Below are positions 44,975-54,835 of a stretch of DNA of 64,000 nt, in pieces (positions within the stretch are counted from its first letter, which is position 1; every line of letters starts with the position of its first letter). A program made the translations under genes and the position numbers. Source of the DNA: Ganoderma boninense (taxonomy: Eukaryota > Basidiomycota > Agaricomycetes > Polyporales > Polyporaceae); contig CM035310.1 in assembly GCA_002900995.3 (NCBI GenBank), positions 3,558,096-3,622,095 on the forward strand. Direction: 5' to 3'. Under the pieces are notes generated by a model. That model was not told the origin of the DNA. It saw nothing but the letters and a program-made list of their open reading frames with translations, and did no database searches.

Positions 44975-46121
44975 ATGGCCGAGCTCGACACTCGTCCTTT
45001 GAAGCGCGCCAGGACCACAGACAACCCTGTTGGCCCTCAGAGCAATGCTTCAGGCTCTTCGATATCCACTTCATCCTCATCGTCCGACCTCCATCGTCAC
45101 CCCGAGATCTGGTATGACGACGGCAATCTCGTCCTCGTCGCTCGCGACACCGCCTTCCGCATCTATCGTGGACTCATAGCTGGCCAATCTACCGTGTTCT
45201 CAGATCTTTTCGCTTCGTCTACCTCTAGTCCCGACGAAACCTTCGAGGAATGTCCTGTTATCCACGTCTCCGACTCTCCTCACGACCTCGTACACCTCCT
45301 CCGTATACTCCTCCCGCAGTCGCGCATACAGTAAGTGCTAACCTCTCACACTACTTACTGCCATATATTCGTTCTATTTCTTCCCCCTGTAAATCAGCTA
45401 TCACACCCCAAGTGCCAATCACACACGCACCTTCGCCGAACTCTCCTCCGTCATCCGCCTCGCACACAAGTACAACATCCCGCAGGTCCTAGAACAAGCC
45501 CTCGCCTCCCTGCACGAATTCGGCTTCCCAACCTCCTTCGCTGCCTACTCCAACCAGCCCCACAACTCCCCACTCGCACTCGACCCCTGGCTCAACATCG
45601 CCGTCGCCAACCTCGCCCGCCTGACCGACACGCCCTCCCTCCTCCCCCTCGCACTCTTCCGCTGCGCGTACCTGGGCGGCGACGTCTTCGACGGCTGGGC
45701 CCGCGAGGACGGCACCGTCGAGCACCTCTCCGAGGCGGACCTCCGCCGGTGCGTCGACGGGCGCACTGCGCTCGCGCACGAGCACACCGTCTTCCTCTCC
45801 GCCCTGTTCGACGAGACCGTCAGCGCAGCCTGCACCCAGAAGGCCGCCTGCCGCGCGAATCTCCGCAACATGCAGCGCAACGCGCTGTGCTCGAAGGAGC
45901 TCGCGCTGCACCACGACGCGCTGAGGGACTGGGTCGGGGTCCTCAGGGACCTCGAGGCCTCCGGGGAGGTGTGCCGGAGCTGCTCGGGAGGGATGGTGGA
46001 GCGGGCGGGGAAGGCGCAGAAGAGGATTTTCGAGAAGCTCCCGGAGATGTTTGGGGTTGCGGTCGAGGGATGGGGGACTGAGCGGTCGGCGACGGCCGTG
46101 GGGGCGGGCGAAGGCGAGTGA
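44975..46121 (+). CDS. BTB/POZ-domain protein 6 (subfamily I, intact)
   Basis: I prefer the ATG at 44975 (MAELDTRPLKRARTT) because it aligns with paralogue starts and their basic KRAR motif; an upstream in-frame ATG at 44912 would add 21 residues. BTB exon: IWYDDGNLVLVARDTAFRIY, GLIAGQSTVFSDLF, CPVIHVSDSPHDLVHLLRIL, and an intron starting at the GTAAGT near 45332. Exon 2: AELSSVIRLAHKYNIPQVLE, IAVANLARLTDTPSLLPLAL, DGTVEHLSEADLRRCV, CTQKAAC, and CRSC followed by IFEKLPEMFGVAVEGWG. Frame is kept to the stop at 46121. The long antisense frame at 45489-46181 is a GC-driven shadow. Confidence 0.9.
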
Positions 46122-47140
46122 GGCTATGGACGCTCTTGCGCTGTCCGGTGAGTTGTTGTCGATTCGTGCATTGTGCGGCATTCCTTCCCGTCCGATATCG
46201 CACTTGGCTCGGATGCTAGTGTCTGATGTGTAAGAGTATGTTTGTAAGTGTCGAGACCTGTGAGCTACCTAGGACCGTCGTGTGGCCGAAGTCAAAATCA
46301 TACGTGTATTTTTTCCCTATCCTGTCCGATTCTGATGATATTGAGATGTTCAGCCATAGTATCGCCTCTGCCGTCGCCGACCCGTACCTGGGCCAAACAC
46401 TCAGTCGACGAGACTCCGTGGATGAACGTTTGCTAGGAGTGCATCCAATGCGTTGGGTCGTGGCTACACTATCGGTACGTACGTCGCGCCTGTCATCTCC
46501 CGTGCTGAATGGTCGGAGGAAGGGAGGAGCGCCTCAACGTGCGTGCGTGCGCACCGACGTCTAGTCGACGTACCACCAGATACTTGCGAGTCATAAGTTT
46601 GACCAAGGCTTATCATTATTACCCTCGGTAGCGACTTCAGCACACAGATATCCTATCGCGGCGGTCCTCTCAGGGCTACGAAGATCGCAGTTGCATTCGC
46701 TTGAACACTGCAACCGTTACGCCAACGCCGACATCCATGTGCATGTCATGAGGGCATGCCTCAGCATCCAGCTGCAGGAACGGAGTCTTCTCTCTATATC
46801 TGGTGGATGCAACAGATGAGAAAGCGATGCAAGCCCGAATCGCGACTTGCCCAACGCCCATCGATTAGTCGCTCCGACATCGCCGAGCTCTGTCGAGGTC
46901 GAGAAGCGCGAATGAGAGGCGTGGCAGGCGAGTCCCGATGTACTCCTGCCCTGAGGGATGCTGCGCTCGACCACTCAGTCCCACAAACGTGCGAGTAAGT
47001 ATGTGAAGACATGGACTCCTGGAAGCGTGTCCGTTCCGGCTTGGTAAACCAGTTGAAACTACTATTTTCGGTGAATGCTGCAGTGCTCTTGGTGCTTCTA
47101 CAATTCTCAGACCCTCACGAAGGCACTTTGCTCCTGCGGA
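46122..47140. other. One kilobase without a recognisable gene
   Basis: Short frames only; none resembles BTB, F-box or membrane-protein exons nearby. It contains the 3' flank of BTB 6 and the start of the duplicated BTB 7 promoter. Confidence 0.4.
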
Positions 47141-47306
47141 TATGAGTGCGTTCCAATTTTATGTTATGTGCTGCAGGGGTCCGCAGACGGTTCTAACCCG
47201 TGTTCTTTTACGAGCGGGAGTCCTATATAACCTGCAAAAGCACTGCTGCGGCAGCTCGTTACCTCACTCCCCAGCTCCTCATCACAGACCACCATTGACC
47301 ATTTCT

Positions 47307-47989
47307 ATGGCCTCGACCTCCTCCAACCCTGCGCTCCTCGATGCGGACAAAGTCGAGGACTCGACGCCCTTGCCTCCCCCGCTCGAGGGTATCCGGCGAG
47401 ACGGCGAGTTCTGGAGCGAGGACGGCAACAGTCCATAGCACAGCAGGCAAAAACTATATTCTACGCCGACTCCGTCGGCGTCGTCAACATCGCGCGACTC
47501 ACCAATACCCCATCCCTGCTGCCCGCCGCCCTCTATGCTTGCTCCTCGCTCGGCGCCAGTATCATGGACGGCTGGAAGCGAGAGGATGGCTGTGTCGGAC
47601 ATCTCTCCACCGAGGACCTCAAACGGTGCTTCGATTCCCAGAAGAGGCTGTGCCATGAGAGGACAGTGATAATGAGCAAGATCTTCGACGCTGAGCCTAG
47701 CTGGAGGTGCGAGACGTCCGTCAAGTGTAGAGCTTCGTTGGAGGACACAGTACTCTCAATAATGACTGGCAAGCTACCAAGCTTGAGGCTGGTATGCTGT
47801 GCCGCGCTGGACAGCTGGGTTGACAAAATCTTCACGAGTCCTGCCTTCTCCATTTGCGTCTACTGTGGCATGGAGCTCGAGCAGCGAGATATGAAAGCGA
47901 GGAAGGAACTGTGGGATAAGCTGCCCGACGTATTTGGGATCTCCGTGCCAGGGTGGGGAACTACAACCAATTTGGCCGTGTCTTCGTAG
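47307..47989 (+). pseudogene. BTB 7: copy with the BTB core deleted (subfamily I)
   Basis: ATG 47307 (MASTSSNPALLDADKVEDST) matches the N-terminus of BTB 4, including the PLPPPLEG motif, and reaches FWSEDGN. There the BTB core, the intron and the first part of exon 2 are missing, and a TAG follows at 47436. The frame resumes as SVGVVNIARLTNTPSLLPAA, DGWKREDGCVGHLSTEDLKR, CETSVKC, CVYCGMELEQRD and LWDKLPDVFGISVPGWG, ending at 47989. Relative to BTB 4 about 430 bp are lost. Both halves are otherwise well preserved and the promoter region (47150-47300) is still similar, so the deletion looks recent. The second half could be expressed from an internal ATG (47564), but I see no evidence that it is. 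Confidence 0.85.
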
Positions 47990-48150
47990 GCAAGTGTCCA
48001 CGATGGTTATGTACCTACGCTAGCATTTTATTGTGATATGAAGAGTTCCACAGGTTTCAATCGCAACCCTTTATACGTTTGAACTGACCTCACAGCAGAA
48101 GAAAAGAAAACAGAGGGATACTCACGAAGCGAGCCACTTAGTACTCCGAG

Positions 48151-49310
48151 TCAGTGTCCCGCATTGCCATTAGTGGCCGCAAAGCCACACTCCTCGGCCC
48201 TCAAGTCGAATATGGCCGGCAGCATCTTCCAAACCCTCCTCCACTCGTGCTCGTCCACGTCGCGGCCCAGCATGTCCTTCCTGCAGACCCTGCACAGGTC
48301 GTACAGTCCTGCCCACTCGTCGATGCACTCGTCGTAGGACTACAGGACGTCGAACTCCCCGGGGGCGGTCAGCTCCACGCTGTCGAGGATGGCCGCACGC
48401 GCCGCAATGCACGCCCCGGTGGTCTTACAGCCAGCGCCGGGGGCGAGGCTGAACACGTGCTGGACGTCGGACGAGGTGCGCGTGCTCGCGCGCATCGATG
48501 CACAGCCGGAGGTCCTCGGGCGACAGGTGTTCGACGGAGCCGTCGCGCCGCGCGTAGCCGTCCACCATGCAGCCCTCGCGGGTGGAAGCAACGTACAATG
48601 CCCAGGGGAGCATCGAGGGCGTCTGCGTCAGGCGGGCGATGCTCACCGCGGCGATGGAGGCTTGCCGCGGGGGGTGGCAGAAAGGGAGGTCGGCTGCGGC
48701 GCCGAACGTGTCGTACTGGATGAAGTTGGCAGTGTAGTACCGCTTGAGGCTGCACGGGGCACGGGTCTCAGCCTCCGAGCATTGATACTTGGTGCGCGAG
48801 ATGGAGGGCGGCGTGGAGTTGTGCGAATACGGTCGCGGGTGCCTCCGAGTTGAATGGTCTGGTGGTGAACGGGAGTAGCCGTTGTGTATATTCCAAGCAA
48901 TGCATATGGAGTAAATAATCACTTACGGGATATCTGAGCATGGTATCAGGTATTGGAGGAAGTCCTGCAGGTCCTTCGGGTGGTCAGATAGACGGACGAC
49001 GGGACGCCCGTCGAATGTCTCAGTAGCCTCCAGGGAGCCAGTAGCAAACATCTCTGCGAAGACAGTAGATTTCTTCACTAAGATATCCAGGTATACGCGA
49101 AAGGCGGTAGCACCAGCGAGGAGGATGAGATTGCCATCTTCGAGCCAGAAGTCGGCATCGCGAGTGAACGATTCCTGGCCCTTGGCTGGTTTGCGCGATT
49201 CTGCGGACTCGAGGATGACGATTGTCGAATTGGCAGTGCTGGAGGTTCGGCGGCGTTTCGTAGACTCGCGGGAAGTCTCTCGACTCTCGACTAAGGACGC
49301 CCACTTGAGT
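48151..49310 (-). pseudogene. BTB/POZ pseudogene (subfamily II), left arm of inverted duplication
   Basis: Minus strand. BTB exon: KGQESFTRDADFWLEDGNLI, GATAFRVYLDILVKKSTVFA, PVVRLSDHPKDLQDFLQYLI, then GTAAGT at about 48931. The second exon has SIAAVSIARLTQTPSMLPWA, DGSVEHLSPEDLRLCI, CKTTGAC and an intact C-terminus (LCRVCRKDMLGRDVDEHEWR, WKMLPAIFD) to the TGA at 48151. Defects: no ATG in frame at the start (the 5' end is cut at ~49310 where another BTB relic joins), an extra C near 48790 that breaks LAHKY, a small deletion near 48485-48500, and CAG to TAG in the VLQSYDE motif near 48340. High nucleotide identity, inverted, to 58318-59338. Confidence 0.85.
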
Positions 49311-49940
49311 TCGACGCATCTGAGTGGCAGCGCGGCCTCACGCGCCCTCCGCAAGACATGTCACGGTACACCGCCATCGCCGCTGTCAACATCGCCCGCC
49401 TCGCGGAGAACTCCTCGATGCTCCCCTTCGCGCTATACGGACGAGGTTTGCACACTCACCGCGCGTGGTGGTCGGCTAAATGCGACCAGATGGTGCCGCC
49501 GAGCACCTCGCTGCCGCCTGCCAGCCTCAAGCTCTGCCTCCGAGCCGGCGCGCGCGCCCAGCTCGCGACGCAGACTGCGTTCTACCTCAGGGACGTCTTC
49601 GAGCGGATTTGGATTTAGGAAAAACCATCATGCGCATGATGGCGCAGGGTGCGAGCACGCGGCGGAGTGCGCGCGAGCACGCGAGGGCATCCGCGACGAG
49701 GTCGATGTCCACGCGCTGGGCGAGACTGCGACGTCTTTGAGGCGTACGACGCGGGCGACATCGAGGAGATGGCCGCGGCGGACTTCTGGCTGTGCGAGGC
49801 GCGTACGAGATGTATATGTATGCGGCGGCGCGGCACCGGGACGTGGCGGAGAGAAGAAGGGTGTGGATGATGTTTCCGGATCAGTGTTTGGGGCGGGTGG
49901 CTGTCAAGGATTGGGGATGCACTGGTACCTTTGCAGATGC
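49300..49940 (+). pseudogene. BTB second-exon relic, left copy
   Basis: Plus strand: SRYTAIAAVNIARLAENSSM, LPFALYGRG, LPPASLKLCL, RAQLATQTAFYLRDVFER, then after frame changes a Cys/Ala-rich stretch, a RRRVWMMFPD block and VAVKDWGCTGTFADALAFQY near 49900-49960. It lacks the BTB exon, has a TAG after FERIWI (49616) and several frame changes. It matches 63065-63760 in inverse orientation. Its 5' edge is fused to the 5' edge of the minus-strand BTB pseudogene at ~49300-49320, which marks a rearrangement breakpoint. Confidence 0.78.
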
Positions 49941-50087
49941 ACTGGCATTTCAGTACTATTAACTGCTGCATGCTTTGTTATGTAGTAGGTGGTCTTGGGA
50001 AGGACAAAGACCAGCACTGGCTGTACATGTGCTGGCTCGGGACTATGAACGAGCCACGCTCCGAACAGCACGCAGATACAGTCTGTA

Positions 50088-51571
50088 TTACTGGGCTTCA
50101 GTACCACCTTCATCTTTCTCAACGAGAGCTGCTTCCATCTCCGCCAGCTGGTCCTCCTGCAACTGCATAGCGCCACCCGAGTCCGAGCCCGAGTCGGGCG
50201 AACCACGATATTTGCTCACAGCGGCGAGCGAGAAGGCGATGCCCTGTGGCGGCCCGCGAGGGGCCATCGGTGTCAGTGAACTGCCCACCACCTGTTCAAC
50301 ATATCCGAGGAGCCGGACGGAACGCACCATCAGGGGGGAGAGGATGCTGATGTTCGGGTAGAACAGGACGTTCGGGTCCATGCGGAACGTCACGAGCAGC
50401 GAGAAGGACGCCACTCTGTACACCGCGGCGGACTGGATCACGGCGTCGCGGAATTTCCGGGAACAGAGGAAAGTGAGCGCGGCGCGCGGTCCCCGCTGTG
50501 CAGTGTCAGAGTTGCGCAGGGAACGTCGAAGCAGCGGTACTGCCAGTGGAGGAGCCGGCGCAAAGGGATCGGTCAGAACATCAGAACACAGCTTCGCCCT
50601 GGCTAGTGCATGTGCATTCTAGTACGCAGAGGCGCATAGGATGGCATGGCATGGGTGCAACTCACTTGAAGTCAGGAGGTTGGTTCCGGCGGAGAGGAAG
50701 AGGAACTCGAGGGCCCACAGACTGTTGGCAAAGGCGCACAGGCCGAATACTAGAGCAGCACAGAACGCAGAGACGGGGCGCGCATCAGCCAAGCTGAGGA
50801 CGACTCAGGCAGAACGTGCCCGGCCAGACCATCGACACTTACTGTTTCCAAGGATGCAAAACGCGATGGCATGCGAGCCGGCCTTCGGGTGGCCCTCGGA
50901 CTTCGCGTAAAGCGTGTGAATCTGGCAGAAACAGAAACAACGACCAGGTCAATACTATTGCAGGCGGTACGTTCCAAGACAGTGTATCTGGATGTCACCA
51001 TGAGCATGTTGGCGACCATGGTCTGCGCCATGAAGAGGTAGAACTGCACGCCGCGGACCGACATGAAGAGGAAGTACTCCTCGTCGAACGTCTTGTACGC
51101 AATGTCGAGCTTCCCCTGGTACCCAGCGATCGGCCGCGAATCCAGGATCGACATGAGCACGTTCTGGGGCCCGGTTCGGTCAGATACATCATTATTATCA
51201 TTCTAACCGTGACTCCGAAGTGTGGGGAGGAGATGAGTGCGTACCGCGAGTGCGAGGAACAGCATCCCAACGAGGGCTGCGAGATGGACAAGGCTTTCCC
51301 GGGCCCGCTGCAGCGAGCCCGAGCTCGAACGTTTGAGAAGCGCGGAGCGGGCCATTTGGTATGTTGCAGCGAAGGCTACGAAGAGGATCGACTGGCTGAC
51401 GAGGGCGACGGTGCTCGACAGCCGTATGGCGTGCTCTGTGAGGATCCACTGCCAGCGCCGCCATCGATAGAAGGGGGGATGAGCGATTCATTTCGGGTTA
51501 GAAACGAGGGGACGCACTCCATCCTCGCCAGTGAATTGAGCGACCTCACTGGGTACTGTGATATTTACCAT
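50088..51571 (-). CDS. Multi-pass membrane protein of unknown function, left copy
   Basis: Minus strand, ATG at 51571 (MVNITVPSEVAQF). Exons correspond one to one with the copy at 61514-63022. Visible pieces: WILTEHAI-type start of helix 1 near 51445, MARSALLKRS-like near 51335-51355, NVLMSILDSRPIAGYQGKLD near 51150, EYFLFMSVRGVQFYLFMAQT, HPKAGSHAIAFCILGN-like near 50860, SLWALEFLFLSAGTNLLTS-like near 50690, QSAAVYRVASFSLLVTFRMD and NVLFYPNISILSPLM. The soluble tail MQLQEDQLAEMEAALVEKDE ends at 50088. A GT-AG intron between SPLM and GIAFSLAA is probable, although the left copy happens to be open through it. Several hydrophobic segments argue for an integral membrane protein. I do not recognise a named family. 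Confidence 0.78.
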
Positions 51572-52565
51572 TACCATGGGAATGGGGAATGGACTCGGAG
51601 GGAGAATGGACAAGGATGGGGGTGTGGACAAGGACGGGGATGGTATGGGGAGCGGAGAGAGGGGTGGGGATGGGAACGACGATACGAGAAGGAGCGCACT
51701 ATGACATTAGCTCGAACAGGCGCAATGTTCCGGGAGGATGTCGGTCACGAGCATGGGAAGGAACGCTTTGGCTGATGGCCACTTGAGACCGCAATTTCAA
51801 GGGCATTAAGACGGCCGGAAAGCGACCTATTCAGCACAGGTCTGTCATCAGACGCCGCAGCTCAAGGCTGGGCATCTTCATGGCTGCGGCCTTTGAGCGC
51901 AATCTTCCCTTATTTGTGACTACAACAGGCCAGTCGACCCGCGAGAGAGTTAGAGAACAAGATTTGACCTGAACTATTGCCCTAGATGCTGCAGATGTTG
52001 AGGACGGACGCCTTCATGCTGGAAAAGTTTCCAGAGGCAAGGTTCCCTGTCACGGTACTTATAAAAGTGTGCGACGCATGCGTGTCCGCGTCTGTCGCTG
52101 TCTGACTCCTGTCTCACAGAACACCGCCGCCGTGACCTTATATATAGCTCCCGCCTTTGGTTTTCGAGCTTCTTTCCACGCACCGAGAGGCAATCCAGCG
52201 CCTGGAGCGTTGTAGGTCTCAACTATCTAGTCAATACCACCGCGGCGGCGCCGGTCGAGGAGTTCAACCACGTTTGGGCGCAGATACGTAGTAGACGAAG
52301 ACAAGATCCAAAAGCTCTTGTCCCCTGGACTAGCGAGCAATTTGATCTCAGCACAGAGGAAAAGAGAAGGAGAACTGCAGGAGAGAGATCGGGGGAATCA
52401 GAGTTGAACGAGCGTTGGCTAAGCGCGCCGGGGGAGGCTTATTAATCGTTGACGCGAACTGTCACGGCACATGATCGATGTCACATTCTAGGCGTGCCAA
52501 GCCGAAAGGCGGTGTCATGCCAAGCATCGGCGTTTCTTTTCAAGTTTCTGCTGTCATTGCGCGCC
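51572..52565. other. Intergenic and upstream region of the chimeric BTB locus
   Basis: No gene recognised. It has a G-rich simple stretch at 51585-51680 (GGGAATGG, GGATGGGG words) close to the membrane-gene start, and ACTGTCACGGCACATGATCG (52459-52478) plus a second TGTCAC about 100 bp before the BTB ATG. Confidence 0.45.
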
Positions 52566-54129
52566 ATGGCACACGATTCCCGCACTACCAAACGCCGTAG
52601 GACGTCCGGCACCTCTCAGCCACTCCTCATCGTCGCCCCAGGAGGGTCACGCGAGCCAGCTGAGGGCCAAGAAACGTTTACCCGCGATCCCACCTTCTGG
52701 CTCGAAGACGGCAATCTCATCCTTCTGGCTGGCGATACCGCCTTCCGTGTTTTCCAAAGTGTCCTTGTGAAGAAGTCTGCCGTCTGTGCAGACATGTTCG
52801 CAGCAGGGTCTCTCGACGCGACCGAAACCTTCGATGGCTGTCCGGTCGTCCACCTGTCCGACCATCCGGAGGACCTACGTGACTTCCTTCAATACCTGAT
52901 ACCATGCTTACCACTGGGGTGAGTGTTCGCCCGATCCCTAGAACGCTGCAGCCTTCAATGCCATACTTATTCTCCGCATGCCGTGCCAGACTATGGAGCG
53001 ACGGCACACCACACCCCTAGTGGGCTTCCCTACGCTCCACGCCGCGATTCATCTCGCCTACAAGTACCAATGCCCCGACGTCGACGCGCACGCCCTGTTC
53101 GTCCTCAAGAAGTACTACACCTCCGACTTTGCAGAGCTCAACGGGTACAGCGTCTCCGCCACGACCCTCGCCGTCCCGCCCCGGCCTTCCGCCATCGCCG
53201 CGATCACCATCGCCCGCCTGACGGAGACGCCCTCGATGCTGCCCTTCGCGCTGTACCTCGCCTGCAGCCTCTCTGACGGCGTGATGGACGGGTACCAGCG
53301 GCGGGACGGGTCTGTCGAGCACCTCGCCGCGGACGATCTCCGGCGCTGCATCAAGGCTCGGAGCGAGCTCGCGTGGGAGCTCGCGCGCGTCATCGACGCC
53401 GTGTTCGCCCCCGCCCCGAGCGTCCGTTGCCGGACGGTCGGGGAGTGCGCATCGGCGCCTGGAACACGTCCGTTCCTTCGACGAGATCTCAGCCGTGATC
53501 CGCCTCGCACTCAAGTACCACATCCCGTCCATCCAAGAGCAGGCCCTGAGCGCGCTCCAAGTGTATCACTTTACCAGCGACTTCGACGCCAACTTTGACC
53601 CTCCAAAGACGCACATTTTACTCGACAACATCCAGTCCATCGGCGCTGTGAACCTCGCCCGCCTCACCGACACTCCGCTCATGCTCCCCTCGGCGCTCTA
53701 CACGTGCTGCTACATCGGCGGCAGGCTCCTCGATGGCTGCACGCGTGAGGACGACACCGTCGAGCACCTCTCCACGGACGACGTCCAGCGCTGCTTCGAC
53801 GCCCGCGTCCTGCTCGCGAGCGAGCAGGCCCTGCTGCCCTCCCGTCTCGTCGCCCATGTGCCTTCGATCGGTGCATAGAACGTGGGCAGTGCCAGCAGCA
53901 CGTCACTGCGTTGGCAGCGAGCCCAATTCTGGTCGCGACGGTGATGAAGATGGACGTGCTCACGGATTGCTCGCTGGTCATCAAAAACTACGGCATGGGC
54001 AGTTGCATTTGGGATGGATGCGTGCAGGTGCTGCTCGAGCGGGAGTGGTTGCGCCGCAAGCGGATCTGGAATGGCCTGCCGCTCATACTCGAGATCGTCG
54101 TCGAGGAGTGGGGGAAGGCTGATCAGTGA
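52566..54129 (+). pseudogene. Chimeric BTB locus: subfamily II front fused to subfamily I second exon
   Basis: The first part is intact-looking: ATG 52566 (MAHDSRTTKRRRTSG), BTB exon QETFTRDPTFWLEDGNLILL, GDTAFRVFQSVLVKKSAVCA, CPVVHLSDHPEDLRDFLQYL, an intron from ~52920, then FPTLHAAIHLAYKYQCPDVD, AIAAITIARLTETPSMLPFA, DGSVEHLAADDLRRCI, and RCRTVGEC at ~53450. There the C-terminus is missing. From 53475 the sequence is a subfamily I second exon in another frame: FDEISAVIRLALKYHIPSIQ, IGAVNLARLTDTPLMLPSAL, EHLSTDDVQRCF, a TAG at 53876, and then in a further frame DVLTDCSLVIKNYG, GCVQVLLERE and WNGLPLILEIVVEEWG to 54129. I read it as a deletion or unequal exchange between two adjacent BTB genes. 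A product of the first frame would be a BTB protein with a short novel tail ending at 53598. Confidence 0.83.
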
Positions 54130-54835
54130 TGGTGGAGGTACGCAGAGTCGATCACATACGGTGAGTGTTCGTGATTTTGTCCACAGTGAGCCAGGCAGCC
54201 CCGAGCCTCGGTCAGGACCTGCAATTTTGAGTGACCAGAACTTCGCTACCCCATGTTGAGCTCGAGCCCACCATTGTGACCACGGATCCCGATCCTTTGA
54301 GATTTTGGAAGCCTGAGTAGGCGAGGGGTTCGTGAGGTTGTCCACTGAAAGGCAGTCACATCCCTGCTTCCGTTTCCAATCTGGTACCGTCGCCGATCAA
54401 ACTTGAACTTACCTACCGCACCCCTCACACGAGGGTGTAATCATTCTGAGATGCTTCGCTAGACAATTGGCGATTAAAATGTGCATCGAAAATCTGCAGG
54501 ATCCGTCGCCCTTCAAAGCCACTACTACCAACTCTGATTATAGCTTCTAAAATCTTATGAAGGAGGGATTCAAGCATATCCTCACAATGCCACAACACGT
54601 GGGTATCAGTGTCATATCGCCCCCAGCTTCCCGATTCCATAACAGGCAGTTATACGACCACCATGATGTCGAGAAGCCGGCCTGGCTGCAATGGTGTTGG
54701 TGGATATGGAGCACGATGTAAGACCTTCTTCGAGGACTATAAACGACACCCAGCTTTCCACAGACAGGCTAAGACCGTGACCTACACGGCACCTCCTCTA
54801 CTCGCCTTGCAACACCAGTCTCTCCGAAACTCGCC
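54130..54835. other. Intergenic, upstream of the 549-residue membrane protein
   Basis: No gene recognised; short frames only. Contains the promoter of the next gene. Confidence 0.45.

Noticed and set aside
45335..46181. Long frames in other registers over BTB 6 (248 codons plus, 230 codons minus)
   Set aside because: BTB 6 exon 2 has paralogue support. These are Pro/Arg-rich shadows.
50088..50441. Reading the 99 bp after SPLM in the left membrane gene as coding
   Set aside because: It is open, but the right copy has an 82-bp, frame-incompatible stretch there with GTGCGT and CAG ends. An intron in both is the simpler reading.
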